A stretch of DNA of 64,000 nucleotides, from positions 1 through 64,000 of the forward strand of contig URER01000005.1 of assembly GCA_900547005.1 (NCBI GenBank), given 5' to 3'. This document shows, piece by piece, positions 42,789-51,846 of the stretch. The first letter of the stretch is position 1. Each line of letters opens with the position of its first letter. The position numbers and the translations under genes were made by a program. Below the pieces are notes generated by a model. The model saw only the letters and a list, made by a program, of their open reading frames with translations, was not told the DNA's origin and searched no databases. The DNA is from an uncultured Prevotella sp. GTDB lineage: Bacteria > Bacteroidota > Bacteroidia > Bacteroidales > Bacteroidaceae.

Positions 42789-44333
42789 TTATTGCAATTT
42801 CTTAAGAAGACTTGTGATGCTCACTTTGTCCTCGATGATTGACCTAAGCTGCGCAATATCCACACGCTCCTGCTCCATTGTGTCGCGATAACGCAGTGTT
42901 ACCTTGTTGTCCTTGAGTGTATCGTGGTCTACGGTTACGCAGAAAGGAGTACCTATTGCATCCTGACGGCGATAGCGTTTTCCGATAGAATCCTTCTCCT
43001 CGTAATGTGTATTGAAGTGGAATTTCAGCTCGTTTACAATCTCGCGGGCTTTCTCCGGCAGTCCTTCTTTCTTGACCAAAGGCAGCACTGCGCACTTAAC
43101 CGGCGCGAGAGCCTCGGGAAGTTTCAGCACAACGCGGGTCTCGCCGTTCTCCAGTTTCTCCTCGGTATAAGAATGACACATGATGCTCAGGAACATACGG
43201 TCAACGCCGATAGAGGTCTCAATAACGAACGGAGTATAACTCTCGTTGGTCTGCGGGTCGAAATACTTGATGCTCTTGCCCGAGAACTTCTCGTGCTGAG
43301 AGAGGTCGAAGTTGGTGCGGCTGTGAATGCCTTCAACCTCCTTGAATCCGAACGGCATACGGAACTCGATGTCGGTAGCCGCGTTTGCGTAGTGGGCGAG
43401 CTTCTCGTGGTCGTGGAAACGGTAGTTCTCTGCACCGAATCCAAGCGCCTGATGCCACTTCATACGTGTTTCCTTCCACTTCGGGAACCACTCCAGCTCT
43501 GTGCCGGGAGCTACAAAGAACTGCATCTCCATCTGCTCGAACTCGCGCATACGGAATATGAACTGACGCGCAACGATTTCGTTACGGAATGCCTTACCGA
43601 TCTGTGCGATGCCAAACGGAATCTTCATGCGGCCGGTCTTCTGCACGTTCAGGTAGTTAACGAAGATACCCTGAGCGGTCTCCGGACGCAGATATACCTT
43701 CATTGCGCCGTCTGCCGACGCGCCCATCTCGGTAGAGAACATGAGGTTGAACTGGCGTACGTCGGTCCAGTTGCGTGTTCCGCTGATAGGGCAAACTATC
43801 TCCTCGTCGAGGATTATCTGCTTCAAGGCTTCCAAATCCGGGCCTTGCATGGCCTCGGCATAGCGTGCATGAAGTGCGTCGCGCTTAGCCTTTGTCTCGG
43901 CAACACGCGGAGAAGTCTCCAAATACTTAGCCTCATCGAAGCTGTCGCCGAAACGCTTGCGCGCCTTCTCCACCTCTTTCTGAATCTTATCGTCATACTT
44001 CGCTATCTGGTCCTCGATGAGCACATCGGCACGATAGCGTTTCTTAGAGTCGCGGTTGTCTATCAACGGGTCGTTGAAAGCGTCAACGTGCCCGCTGGCT
44101 TTCCATATTGTAGGGTGCATGAAGATAGCCGAATCGATGCCGACGATATTCTCGTGAAGCAGCACCATAGACTGCCACCAATACTGTTTGATATTGTTTT
44201 TCAGTTCTACACCGTTCTGCGCATAGTCATAAACAGCGCCGAGTCCGTCGTAAATCTCACTGCTTGGAAACACAAATCCATATTCCTTGCAATGACTTAC
44301 TATCTTCTTAAATACATCTTCTTGTTGTGCCAT
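42789..44333 (-). CDS. glyS: Glycyl-tRNA synthetase, single-chain (dimeric) type
   Basis: 514 residues from the ATG at 44333, which begins MAQQEDVFKKIVSHCKEYGFVFPSSEIYDGLGAVYDYAQNG; the longer frame upstream contains the -7 box and is not coding. Class II motifs are MEMQFFVAPGTE, LRPETAQGIFVNY with RMKIPFGIAQIGKAFRNEI (motif 2) and the C-terminal GVDRMFLSIM (motif 3) followed by an anticodon-binding domain. It charges tRNA-Gly. This is the alpha2 form used by Bacteroidetes, not the alpha2beta2 form. Confidence 0.97.
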   Translation of the reverse strand: MAQQEDVFKKIVSHCKEYGFVFPSSEIYDGLGAVYDYAQNGVELKNNIKQYWWQSMVLLHENIVGIDSAIFMHPTIWKASGHVDAFNDPLIDNRDSKKRYRADVLIEDQIAKYDDKIQKEVEKARKRFGDSFDEAKYLETSPRVAETKAKRDALHARYAEAMQGPDLEALKQIILDEEIVCPISGTRNWTDVRQFNLMFSTEMGASADGAMKVYLRPETAQGIFVNYLNVQKTGRMKIPFGIAQIGKAFRNEIVARQFIFRMREFEQMEMQFFVAPGTELEWFPKWKETRMKWHQALGFGAENYRFHDHEKLAHYANAATDIEFRMPFGFKEVEGIHSRTNFDLSQHEKFSGKSIKYFDPQTNESYTPFVIETSIGVDRMFLSIMCHSYTEEKLENGETRVVLKLPEALAPVKCAVLPLVKKEGLPEKAREIVNELKFHFNTHYEEKDSIGKRYRRQDAIGTPFCVTVDHDTLKDNKVTLRYRDTMEQERVDIAQLRSIIEDKVSITSLLKKLQ

Positions 44334-44361
44334 GATAAATAAAATTTGCAAATTTTGATTG

Positions 44362-44369
44362 CAAAGGTA
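44362..44369 (-). promoter_or_regulatory. -7 box for glyS
   Basis: Minus strand TACCTTTG, 28 bases upstream of the ATG at 44333. Confidence 0.65.
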
Positions 44370-44516
44370 CGAATAAGCGGGGACAACACAAAGAAGTAGC
44401 CCCCTTTTTTCTTTTCTTTTTGCATCTATCCACATTATTTGGCCGGAGAAAAAGGCAATAGACCGGTAAATGATCTGCCACTTGTGGTGATTTGGAGTGA
44501 TTTTTTTATTGGGGTA

Positions 44517-44583
44517 ATTGGCCTAATTAATTTAATTAGTCAAATTGGTCTAATTGGGCTAATTGGTCTAATTAGTCTAATTT
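44517..44583. repeat. 9-bp tandem repeat (ATTGGTCTA-type)
   Basis: About seven imperfect copies of a 9-bp unit (ATTGGCCTA, ATTAGTCAA, ATTGGTCTA, ATTGGGCTA and so on) in the gap between GlyRS and the outer-membrane protein. No reading frame is seen. Confidence 0.85.
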
Positions 44584-44631
44584 AAAAAACTACGGCCTCG
44601 CGAGACTAATACCGCCAGACTATAAAGCGAT

Positions 44632-44671
44632 AAAAGGAGCAACCTCACGGCATACGCAGGTTGCTCCTTTT
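44632..44671 (-). terminator. Terminator after the outer-membrane protein gene
   Basis: AAAAGGAGCAACCT and AGGTTGCTCCTTTT pair perfectly over a 12-base loop, 25 bases past the stop. Confidence 0.9.
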
Positions 44672-44695
44672 ATATATATGTCAGTTTGTGTTAGC

Positions 44696-45241
44696 TTAGA
44701 ACTTGAACAATACACCAAGTGATATGTTGTTGCCATCAACGTCGATACCGAGCTTAGAAGTATTTTCGCCGTCGCCCTTCGGATTCCAAGTCTGGTATCC
44801 TGCAAAACCTGCATGAGCCACGAGGCTGACACTATTGCTGAGATTCAGTGCTATACCCGGCTTCAGACCGATAGTATATTCGTCGCAAGTATTCTGATAG
44901 TGCTTGTAACCAATCGTACCATCACAGAACACATCAACCAACTTTGAGTGGAAGAAAGTGTAGCGAACGTATGGATTAATCTCGAATGTGTGCTGCGTAC
45001 CATACTCCTGCAGACCGCTCTCGTCTGAATGGAGGTTGCCCTTTGACCAACCGAACTCAACGCCGACAGCCCAATCCTTGTTGAAATTGTAGCCTACTTC
45101 CGGCAGAAGACTGTAAACAGTCTCGTCGTCGTCACCACCGTTGTCAATACTTGCGATACCTACGTTACCACCTACATAAACCTGTGCGCTTGCGCTTACT
45201 GCGAGCAAAGCAACTGCTAAAGTCATGAAAATCTTTTTCAT
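44696..45241 (-). CDS. Outer-membrane beta-barrel protein (OprF/porin-like, 8-stranded)
   Basis: 181 residues. MKKIFMTLAVALLAVSASA is a signal peptide. The rest alternates polar and hydrophobic residues in strands (VYVGGNVGIASI, YSLLPEVGYNFNKDWAVGVEFGWSKG, TFEINPYVRYTFFHSKLVDVFCDGTIGYKHY, IGLKPGIALNLSNSVSLVAHAGFAGYQTW) and ends in the C-terminal aromatic FKF, typical of Bam-assembled barrels. The best match is the outer_membrane_beta_barrel (OMP_b-brl) family. The specific function is not known. Confidence 0.85.
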   Translation of the reverse strand: MKKIFMTLAVALLAVSASAQVYVGGNVGIASIDNGGDDDETVYSLLPEVGYNFNKDWAVGVEFGWSKGNLHSDESGLQEYGTQHTFEINPYVRYTFFHSKLVDVFCDGTIGYKHYQNTCDEYTIGLKPGIALNLSNSVSLVAHAGFAGYQTWNPKGDGENTSKLGIDVDGNNISLGVLFKF

Positions 45242-45336
45242 CTTTTCACCTTGTTAAATAATTAATAATGTGTAATAACTAATAATCTTGATATATAACT
45301 CTTACATTCAATAATTGTCGTTTCAAAAAACCGATG

Positions 45337-45344
45337 CAAAAGTA
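45337..45344 (-). promoter_or_regulatory. -7 box for the outer-membrane protein
   Basis: Minus strand TACTTTTG, 95 bases upstream of the ATG; the long leader is A/T-rich. Confidence 0.55.
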
Positions 45345-45422
45345 ACATTTCTAACACAAAACCAAAATTTATGTTATAGTTTTCTTTCAAAATCCCCTAT
45401 AATCTTGATTTATGACAATATT

Positions 45423-45623
45423 TTAAGTAAGTCACTAAAATTAATGTATAGTATAAATCTTGGTTGTTTTTGAGATGTTTTCGTCTTGGAACGAAGGAGC
45501 ATAGCGGGCTATGTGACTGAGAGACAAGGCAAAAACAGCCAAAAAGAACAAGGTTTATACATACAAGATATAAGTATATGCTTTATCATAGATAGTATCG
45601 TTTAATTTTAGTGACTTACTTAA
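45423..45623. mobile_element. 201-bp MITE-like element
   Basis: Both ends carry the same 22-bp perfect terminal inverted repeat, beginning TTAAGTAAGTCACTAAAA. The interior is non-coding and contains TTATCATAGATAGTATCG and a region with no reading frame. A shortened relative is at 47333-47405. A related full transposase is not in the window, so mobilisation in trans is inferred. Confidence 0.8.
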
Positions 45624-45709
45624 CATTTGGCTTCCTGATAACGTTTGGGTTTCCCGACTTCCATTTTCTGCCCTCAAAATTCCGCCCTGCGGAACCTAAA
45701 AATATAAAT

Positions 45710-46225
45710 ATTTTTTACCAAAAATCGGGTCACTGAGAAGTTGACCCTTTCATGCTAACGAACGTTAAATAATGGTCCCGTTACTCATTTTCGGCGATTT
45801 TCCGACCTCAAAAATCCCAACTCAAAACTCAAAATTCGTAACCCAAAACTCCAAAACGGCCTCCGTTAGGAAAAAATCGACCCGATTTTCGTCAAATTTT
45901 GTCGTCCGCCGAAACACCGGAAAATGGCGTTTTCGGGCGATTTAACGTTTGTTTGCTTTCAAAAGTGGCACTTTTAGACTCCGTTTTAGGCCGTTTTGGA
46001 GTGCAACGGAGCTTCCATTGAAGGCCAAAAGTGGCTCCGTTGGCGTCTAACGGAGCCTCCGTTGCAATTTTACAAGGTCTATTTTGCCTCCTAAAACAGT
46101 CATTTTTACTTATAAACGCGATAACCATCTGATTACCAAGCCTTTACACTAAAATAAGCTAAAACACCGTATTTTGCGATATTTGCAAGCAAAGAAGATT
46201 TTGAAGAAAATACGGCAAGTTTTCA
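45710..46225 (+). repeat. ~490-bp intergenic repeat element, copy C
   Basis: Contains GTTAAATAATGGTCCCGTTA, AAAATTCGTAACCCAAAA, several AACGGAG/CTCCGTT units, GATTTAACGTTTGTTTGCTT and GGAGTGCAACGGAG in the same order as copies A and B. No coding sequence is seen. Confidence 0.85.
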
Positions 46226-46381
46226 ACGCTTATTTGTAAATATTTTTCATCAATCCTCAGAGGCTGAAACAGGAATGAAAATTGGGGGTGTAGGAATGAA
46301 AATATCAACCATAAAAATGCCAATCGAATAATAGAAATAGCAGCAAGACAATTCTCACTCATCCATCCCCGATCCTCACTC

Positions 46382-46430
46382 CTCAAAACACCTCTTTCCT
46401 CTCTCCACTCTCCTCTCTCTCCACTTTCCA
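46382..46430. repeat. Polypyrimidine CTCTCC tract
   Basis: CCTCTTTCCTCTCTCCACTC plus further CTCTC units, of the same family as the tracts at 4670 and 16354. Confidence 0.75.
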
Positions 46431-46495
46431 TACTCCAAATCCTTAAAAAAAACAAATAAAACAGCGAAAAGATAGTGTAATCAGCAGGAAATTAA

Positions 46496-46503
46496 TAACT
46501 TTG
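46496..46503 (+). promoter_or_regulatory. -7 box for the Nif3-like gene
   Basis: TAACTTTG 34 bases before the GTG start at 46538. Confidence 0.6.
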
Positions 46504-46537
46504 CAGACTGAAACATAATATTAAAAGGCTGAAAAGC

Positions 46538-47311
46538 GTGAAAATAAAGGAAGTAGTAGATGCCCTTGAACGATTCGCGCCTCTGCCCTTGCAGGAAGAC
46601 TATGATAATGCCGGCCTGCAAGTAGGATTGACAGAGACGGAAGTATCAGGGGCATTGTTGTGTCTTGACGTAACCGAGAAAATCGTGGACGAGGCGGTGG
46701 CCAACGGCTGCAACCTCATCGTGGCTCATCATCCTCTGATATTCCGCAAACTGGCGCATATCACCGGCGAAGACTACGTGCAGCGGACAGTGAGCAAGGC
46801 CATAAAGAACGATGTGGCGATAGTGGCCATGCACACGAATCTGGACAATGCGCCGGGTGGTGTGAACTTCAAGATAGCCGAGAAAATGGGGCTTGCGGAT
46901 GTGGCTTTCTTCGACAAAGAGGCGAAAAGCGGCAGCGGAGTAATCGGCACGTTGAAGGAGCCTATGACGGCAAAGGAGTTTATCGGGATGCTGAAAAGCC
47001 GCTTCAACGTAGAGTGCGTGCAGGCCAACCAACTGCTGAAACGCAACATCAGCAGGGTGGCGATATGCGGCGGAGCCGGCTCTTTCCTGCTGGGCAGGGC
47101 GATTGAGGCGGGTGCCGACGCTTTCGTTACGGGCGAGATGCACTATCACGAGTTCTTCGGACACGAACAGGAGATTCAGATTGCGGTAATAGGACACTAC
47201 CAGAGCGAGCAGTTCACAAACGAGGTGTTCCGTGAGATAATCGAGAAAGAGTGTCCCGGAGTAGCGTGCTATCTCACAAAGACCAACACCAACCCGATAA
47301 TGCATCTCTGA
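46538..47311 (+). CDS. Nif3-like dinuclear metal centre protein
   Basis: 257 residues, starting at a GTG codon (46538). The metal site residues are visible in LIVAHHPLIF (~65) and HTNLDNAPGGVNFKIAEKMG (~100), with GEMHYHEFFGHEQEIQIAVIGHYQSEQF near the end. This is the GTP cyclohydrolase I type 2/Nif3 hexameric family; the biochemical role is uncertain (family knowledge). It lacks the internal PII-like domain found in some Nif3 proteins. The zinc-ribbon gene follows 174 bases later. Confidence 0.93.
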   Translation: MKIKEVVDALERFAPLPLQEDYDNAGLQVGLTETEVSGALLCLDVTEKIVDEAVANGCNLIVAHHPLIFRKLAHITGEDYVQRTVSKAIKNDVAIVAMHTNLDNAPGGVNFKIAEKMGLADVAFFDKEAKSGSGVIGTLKEPMTAKEFIGMLKSRFNVECVQANQLLKRNISRVAICGGAGSFLLGRAIEAGADAFVTGEMHYHEFFGHEQEIQIAVIGHYQSEQFTNEVFREIIEKECPGVACYLTKTNTNPIMHL

Positions 47312-47332
47312 GTTCCGGCCTCCCGGCGTGAT

Positions 47333-47405
47333 AAGCAAGTCACTAAATAATGTATAGTAATATGCTTTATCATAGATAGTATCGCTTAATTGGGGAGACT
47401 TACTT
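47333..47405. mobile_element. Deleted relative of the 45423 MITE
   Basis: CAAGTCACTAAATAATG at the left, ATATGCTTTATCATAGATAG within, and GGGAGACTTACTT at the right match the ends and part of the interior of the 201-bp element, with the rest missing. Confidence 0.7.
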
Positions 47406-47485
47406 ATAAGGGCTGCGGATGTTGGCTACAGACAGGCTATAAAGAACGAAAATTATTAAATGGAATATATAACAAAGAAAAAGTT

Positions 47486-48334
47486 ATGGCAAAGAAAGAA
47501 CCCAAAGACTTATCGGTAGAAGAGAAGTTGAAGAATCTCTATCAGCTTCAGAGTACACTCTCAGCAATCGACGAGAAACGTGCGTTGCGTGGCGAACTGC
47601 CTCTCGAAGTGCAGGATCTGGAAGACGAGGTGGAAGGTCTGAACACACGTATCGAGAAGATACAGAACGAGATAAAGGAGTTTAAGGACGCCATCACGCA
47701 GAAGAAAGGCGAGATTGTAGACGCTCAGGCAAGCGTGGAGCGTTATCAGAACCAGTTGAACGAGGTGAAGAACAACCGCGAATATGATATGCTGAGCAAG
47801 GAAATTGAATTCCAGACGCTGGAAATAGAGCTTTGCAACAAGAAAATCAAAGACGCGACAATCAAGGTGGAGGATAAGAGTAAGACTCTTGCCGACGCAG
47901 AAAACCTGCTGAGCGAGCGCAAACAGGACTTGGCTGAGAAAAAGAGGGAGTTGAGCGAGATTATGCAGGAGACGCGCGAGGAGGAAGAGGCATTGCGCGA
48001 GAAGGCTAAGGAGCTGGAGACACGCATAGAGCCGCGTCTGCTCACGAGCTTCAAGCGTATCCGCAAGAATGCCCGCAACGGTCTTGGTATCGTCTACGTG
48101 CAGCGTGATGCGTGCGGCGGTTGCTTCAACAAGATTCCGCCTCAGCGTCAGCTCGACGTGAAGATGCACAAGAAAATCATCGTTTGCGAATATTGCGGAC
48201 GTATCATCGTCGACCCGGAACTGGCCGGAATAAAGACTGAAACTCCTGCTGAGGAGAAGCCGAAGAAGCGCGCTATACGCAAGACTAAGAAGAAGTCGGA
48301 CGAAATCGGCGTACCAACAGATAAATTGTCGTAA
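47486..48334 (+). CDS. Coiled-coil zinc-ribbon protein (C4-type)
   Basis: 282 residues from the ATG at 47486. A long coiled coil (~25-190) is followed by a CxxC...CxxC zinc ribbon: RDACGGCFNKIPPQ and KIIVCEYCGRIIVDPE (~210-245). The end is basic (KPKKRAIRKTKKK). The family often sits next to Nif3, as here; it has been linked to nucleic-acid or flagellar functions in other phyla, but its role in Bacteroidetes is unproven. Confidence 0.9.
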   Translation: MAKKEPKDLSVEEKLKNLYQLQSTLSAIDEKRALRGELPLEVQDLEDEVEGLNTRIEKIQNEIKEFKDAITQKKGEIVDAQASVERYQNQLNEVKNNREYDMLSKEIEFQTLEIELCNKKIKDATIKVEDKSKTLADAENLLSERKQDLAEKKRELSEIMQETREEEEALREKAKELETRIEPRLLTSFKRIRKNARNGLGIVYVQRDACGGCFNKIPPQRQLDVKMHKKIIVCEYCGRIIVDPELAGIKTETPAEEKPKKRAIRKTKKKSDEIGVPTDKLS

Positions 48335-48420
48335 GGTTGCCGGTTGATTGGCTTGGGCCGAACGGTTGATTGGAATATTCCAGATAACAGATTGGCTTGG
48401 TTCAAACGATTGATAAAAAA

Positions 48421-48463
48421 TATAGGGGATGTAAGCTGTATGTTGGCTTTACATCCCCTATTT
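48421..48463. terminator. Bidirectional terminator between zinc-ribbon and pyrD genes
   Basis: TAGGGGATGTAAGC pairs with GCTTTACATCCCCTA (one bulge) around a short loop, with A before and T after. The flanking genes converge. Confidence 0.85.
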
Positions 48464-48552
48464 CTATAAGTATCGAATGTTATTTTGCTAATGCGGAATC
48501 TTTCTCTTGCATGAAATGAAGTCTTTTTCAGTCTATATCTGATTGCTTCTTC

Positions 48553-49464
48553 TTATTTATTGAGTACTCCGATAATCTCAGTTACCGACTTGCAACCGTG
48601 GTTATCGAGCCATTCGTTCATGCCATCGATAACCTTTACGGTTACGGCCGGGTCGATGAAGTTGGCTGTTCCTATCTCTATCGCCGTAGCACCGGCCATA
48701 AGGAACTCTATGGCATCCTCGGCTGTACAGATACCTCCGAGTCCTACAACGGGTATTTTGACCGCCTGAGCTACCTGCCAAACCATACGTAAGGCCACCG
48801 GTTTCACAGCAGGACCACTCAGTCCGCCCGTTCCAATGCTGAGTCTTTGGCAACGTTTCTCTATGTCTATCGACATTCCCATAAGGGTGTTGATGAGCGA
48901 CACGCTGTCGGCGCCCTCGGCTTCGCAGGCCTTCGCTATGTCGGCCACACTCGTGACGTTGGGCGAGAGCTTCACGATGAGCGTCTTGCCGTATCGTTTG
49001 CGCACGGCACGGACAACGCTTGCCGCTCCCTCACAGGTCACTCCGAACGCCATTCCGCCCTGTTTCACGTTAGGGCAACTGATATTCAGCTCTATCGCAG
49101 GGATATTGTCAAGCTCGTTTATGCGTGCGGCACACTCCGCATAGTCATCAGGAGCCGAGCCACTGACATTTACTATCATATTCGTATCGATGTCCTTAAT
49201 CTGCGGATAGATGTTCTCGCAGAAATAATCCACGCCCTTGTTCTGCAATCCTACGCAGTTGAGCATTCCCGAAGCGGTCTCTACCATACGTGGATAGTCG
49301 TTGCCCTCGCGCGGTTTCAGCGTTGTTCCCTTAACGATAATGCCTCCAAGACGGTTCAAAGGCACGAAATCGGCGAATTCAAGACCATATCCGAAAGTGC
49401 CGGAAGCGGTCATTACGGGGTTCTTCAGAACCAATTTATCTATATTTACACTAAGATTTGCCAT
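48553..49464 (-). CDS. pyrD: Dihydroorotate dehydrogenase, class 1B catalytic subunit
   Basis: 303 residues. N-terminal VNIDKLVLKNPVMTASGTFGYG, ELNISCPNVKQGG (with NxSCPN), the FMN-phosphate loop VVGLGGICTAEDAIEFLMAGATAIEIGTANF and MIVNVSGSAPDDYAECAARI are typical of class 1B enzymes. It oxidises dihydroorotate in pyrimidine synthesis, passing electrons through the PyrK subunit to NAD+. It follows the pyrK gene on the minus strand. Confidence 0.97.
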   Translation of the reverse strand: MANLSVNIDKLVLKNPVMTASGTFGYGLEFADFVPLNRLGGIIVKGTTLKPREGNDYPRMVETASGMLNCVGLQNKGVDYFCENIYPQIKDIDTNMIVNVSGSAPDDYAECAARINELDNIPAIELNISCPNVKQGGMAFGVTCEGAASVVRAVRKRYGKTLIVKLSPNVTSVADIAKACEAEGADSVSLINTLMGMSIDIEKRCQRLSIGTGGLSGPAVKPVALRMVWQVAQAVKIPVVGLGGICTAEDAIEFLMAGATAIEIGTANFIDPAVTVKVIDGMNEWLDNHGCKSVTEIIGVLNK

Positions 49465-49534
49465 GATTTACAGTTCGATTTGCAGTGATAAACGGTTAAT
49501 TTTATCGTGATTAAGTATCTATTTTACGATGCCA

Positions 49535-50305
49535 TTACCACAAAAGCCGGTCGATATTGAACACCGGGCCTTCCTTGCACACGCAGAGATTGCCTTCTGT
49601 TGTCTTCTCTACGCAACACAGGCAGGCACCCACTCCACACGCCATCATATTCTCTAAAGATGCCTCACAGGGGATATTTGCCTGTCGGGCATACTTAGCC
49701 ACGGCCATCATCATAGGCTTCGGCCCGCAGGTTGAGATGAGAGTGAAACGCTCGCGCTGCAATACGGAATGGTTGGTAACGAATCCTTTCTCGCCTGCCG
49801 AGCCGTCTTCGGTGGTGATATGAACGGTTCCGACAGCCTCGAAAGCCTCCAATTCTAACAAATCTTTCGCAGAACGGGCTCCAAGAAGGAACACCGGCTC
49901 GGCTCCGGCAGCCTTGATGCACTTGCCAAAATAAAGTAACGGTGCCACACCTACGCCTCCGCCAACGAGCAAAATGCGCTCATTCGCCGCCTTTGGCATG
50001 GTAAATCCGTTGCCAAGCGGTAGCACACAGTTCAGCAAATCGCCCTTTTTAAGCTCAATAAGGCGCTTTGTGCCGTCGCCGATTCCGGCAACTAACAGCC
50101 AAAGTTCATTGCGTTCATAGTCTACATAGTTTATAGAAATAGGACGACGGAGCATCGTTTTGGGCGAATTGTCCACACGCACTTCCACAAACTGACCGGG
50201 AAGCATCTCCGGGAGAGGCTCCTCATGGGTCAATTTGATTAGCGCATACCGTTCGTTCAGTTTCTCGACAGAGGACACTGTGAGGTCCAGTATATGCTTT
50301 TTCAT
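49535..50305 (-). CDS. pyrK: Dihydroorotate dehydrogenase electron-transfer subunit
   Basis: 256 residues with a FAD-binding ferredoxin-reductase fold (PGQFVEVRVDNSPKTMLRRPISI, LLVGGGVGVAPLLYFGKCIK) and the C-terminal 2Fe-2S cysteines in MACGVGACLCCVEKTTEGNLCVCKEGP. It transfers electrons from PyrD to NAD+. It lies 70 bases upstream of pyrD, with a -7 box at 50359, so the two form one operon. Confidence 0.96.
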   Translation of the reverse strand: MKKHILDLTVSSVEKLNERYALIKLTHEEPLPEMLPGQFVEVRVDNSPKTMLRRPISINYVDYERNELWLLVAGIGDGTKRLIELKKGDLLNCVLPLGNGFTMPKAANERILLVGGGVGVAPLLYFGKCIKAAGAEPVFLLGARSAKDLLELEAFEAVGTVHITTEDGSAGEKGFVTNHSVLQRERFTLISTCGPKPMMMAVAKYARQANIPCEASLENMMACGVGACLCCVEKTTEGNLCVCKEGPVFNIDRLLW

Positions 50306-50358
50306 ACTTATATATTATATGTTTTTATTTTGTAACTTTGTCTATTCTGATACGATTA

Positions 50359-50366
50359 CAAAGTTA
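50359..50366 (-). promoter_or_regulatory. -7 box for pyrK-pyrD
   Basis: Minus strand TAACTTTG, 53 bases upstream of the pyrK ATG. Confidence 0.6.
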
Positions 50367-50406
50367 CAAAATAATGTTGAAGTAGCTATGAATTATCAGA
50401 CATAAT

Positions 50407-50871
50407 TCATTTTTTAGGCACAAACGACTCGTAAGTTTGGTCGTCAAAAAATATTCTAATCTCAGTTATCTGACGTTGTGGTTTGTCAATAAAATTCAAA
50501 TCGGCTCTAACGGGATTTTTCGGGTTTGTGTTGAATCCGTAATTGTTCCCGTTTCCCGAATTAGAATATGATGGCGCAGGCGCAGGAGTTCCGAAATCGA
50601 ACATTCCTTCTGTTGGAACCGAATTACCGCCATTGCCGCTTTCCGATTCATTTATAGTATCATCTCTGAACATCGGGCCAGAACCGTAAAGCAGCCAGTC
50701 GAGATTTATCTTCGTGAATTTAGTCCGAATCGCCTCGACAGTGTTTAGGGTAGGTTTGGTTCTACCATTAAAAATACTACTGAGTGATGCAGATGAAATT
50801 CCGATAAAGTCGGAGAACGACTGCTGAGTCATGTGCTGACTCTCCATTAATTGCTTAATTCTATCCTTCAT
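50407..50871 (-). CDS. XRE-family regulator with C-terminal extension
   Basis: 154 residues. The N-terminus is an HTH_XRE domain (MKDRIKQLMESQHMTQQSFSDFIGISSASLSSIFNGRTKPTLNTVEAIRTKF). The C-terminal ~80 residues form a Gly/Asn/Ser/Pro-rich linker ending in a short beta stretch (ITEIRIFFDDQTYESFVPKK). The -7 box at 50927 and the palindrome GGCAC-TTTT-GTGCC at 50896-50909 suggest autoregulation. Confidence 0.85.
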   Translation of the reverse strand: MKDRIKQLMESQHMTQQSFSDFIGISSASLSSIFNGRTKPTLNTVEAIRTKFTKINLDWLLYGSGPMFRDDTINESESGNGGNSVPTEGMFDFGTPAPAPSYSNSGNGNNYGFNTNPKNPVRADLNFIDKPQRQITEIRIFFDDQTYESFVPKK

Positions 50872-50895
50872 AAATTAGCATCGTTAGGCAAAAAT

Positions 50896-50909
50896 GGCAC
50901 TTTTGTGCC
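50896..50909. promoter_or_regulatory. Palindrome upstream of the XRE gene, candidate operator
   Basis: GGCAC-TTTT-GTGCC lies between the -7 box and the start codon, at the expected transcription start of the XRE gene. Confidence 0.55.
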
Positions 50910-50926
50910 TTTTTTCATTGATTTTA

Positions 50927-50934
50927 CAAAGGTA
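50927..50934 (-). promoter_or_regulatory. -7 box for the XRE gene
   Basis: Minus strand TACCTTTG, about 55 bases upstream of the ATG. Confidence 0.6.
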
Positions 50935-51758
50935 AAACAATTTTTCCAGTCGTGCAACAAAACTAAAGATAATTTATATTTGTGTACATTTGATTTCTTA
51001 ATCAAAACTTTCAAAATCTATATTTGTATAGCCTTTACATTTTAATATACAAATACAAATCTAAATTTACGGTTCAAAAAGCCTGTAAAGCCTATATACA
51101 ACGCATTTTCGTAACTAATTGGCTTATATTTAAATAAGTTACGTATTTAAGTCTGTAAAAGAGTCGTTTATGCACAAAAATAAGGAAAACAATGCATATT
51201 CTGTTATATTTTTACCAACAAAACAGCGTAAAGTGGTTAATAACAGGCGGTTATGGCAATGATAGTAGTGTTGTATAACAATACGTTTACGGTCTTAAAT
51301 CAACAAATTCAAATATTGATTTCAAAATCAAAAGATATAAAACAAGGTGTAAAATCATAAATATTACATCTACAAACACAAATGAACGTGATTTAATGAT
51401 GTAAATATTAAAATCTGATTTACATCATAAAAGGTTAAAGAATGATAACAGTAAAATTTTAAGGAGATTTCGGGCGTAAAACGCCCTATTTTTTAATATT
51501 TCCGAACGAAGTACGAGTTGATTGAAAAAACGCGAGTTTTGAGGCCTATAAAAACGGCGTAATATATCATATTATCAGGCAGTTAGCCCCTAAAAAGCGG
51601 GTCATAAAAAACGCGATTTAGGCCATTCAAAATTCCGCTTTTTGCCTTTTTCAAGTGCAAAAACGGATTTCTTTCAATGCGAAAATGACTGTTTTTTGGT
51701 GCAAAAAGGGGGATTTTAGAGGGCTGAAAAGACGTTTTCCCCTATTCTTATGGGGAAT
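50935..51758. other. Long A/T-rich intergenic region without a gene
   Basis: I see no convincing coding frame or RNA gene. The 51470-51745 part contains ACGCGAGTTTTGAGG and repeated CGATTTAGG/GCAAAAA motifs like the 3' end of the ~490-bp element, so it is probably a worn remnant. The remainder is A/T-rich with scattered AATACAAAT motifs. Confidence 0.6.
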
Positions 51759-51846
51759 ATAAAGAGATTATAAGGATAATATAAAGGAATTATAAGGATA
51801 ATATAAAGAGATTCTGAGAGTATTATAAGATAATAAAGAAGACTTC
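51759..51846. repeat. 22-bp tandem repeat array (3 copies plus a degenerate one)
   Basis: Unit ATAAAGAGATTATAAGGATA plus AT, 22 bp, repeated three times with changes and once in a worn form, near the end of holA. Confidence 0.85.

Noticed and set aside
42924..44342. 472-residue open frame opposite glyS
   Set aside because: It is the antisense shadow of an unmistakable glycyl-tRNA synthetase; composition is not protein-like.
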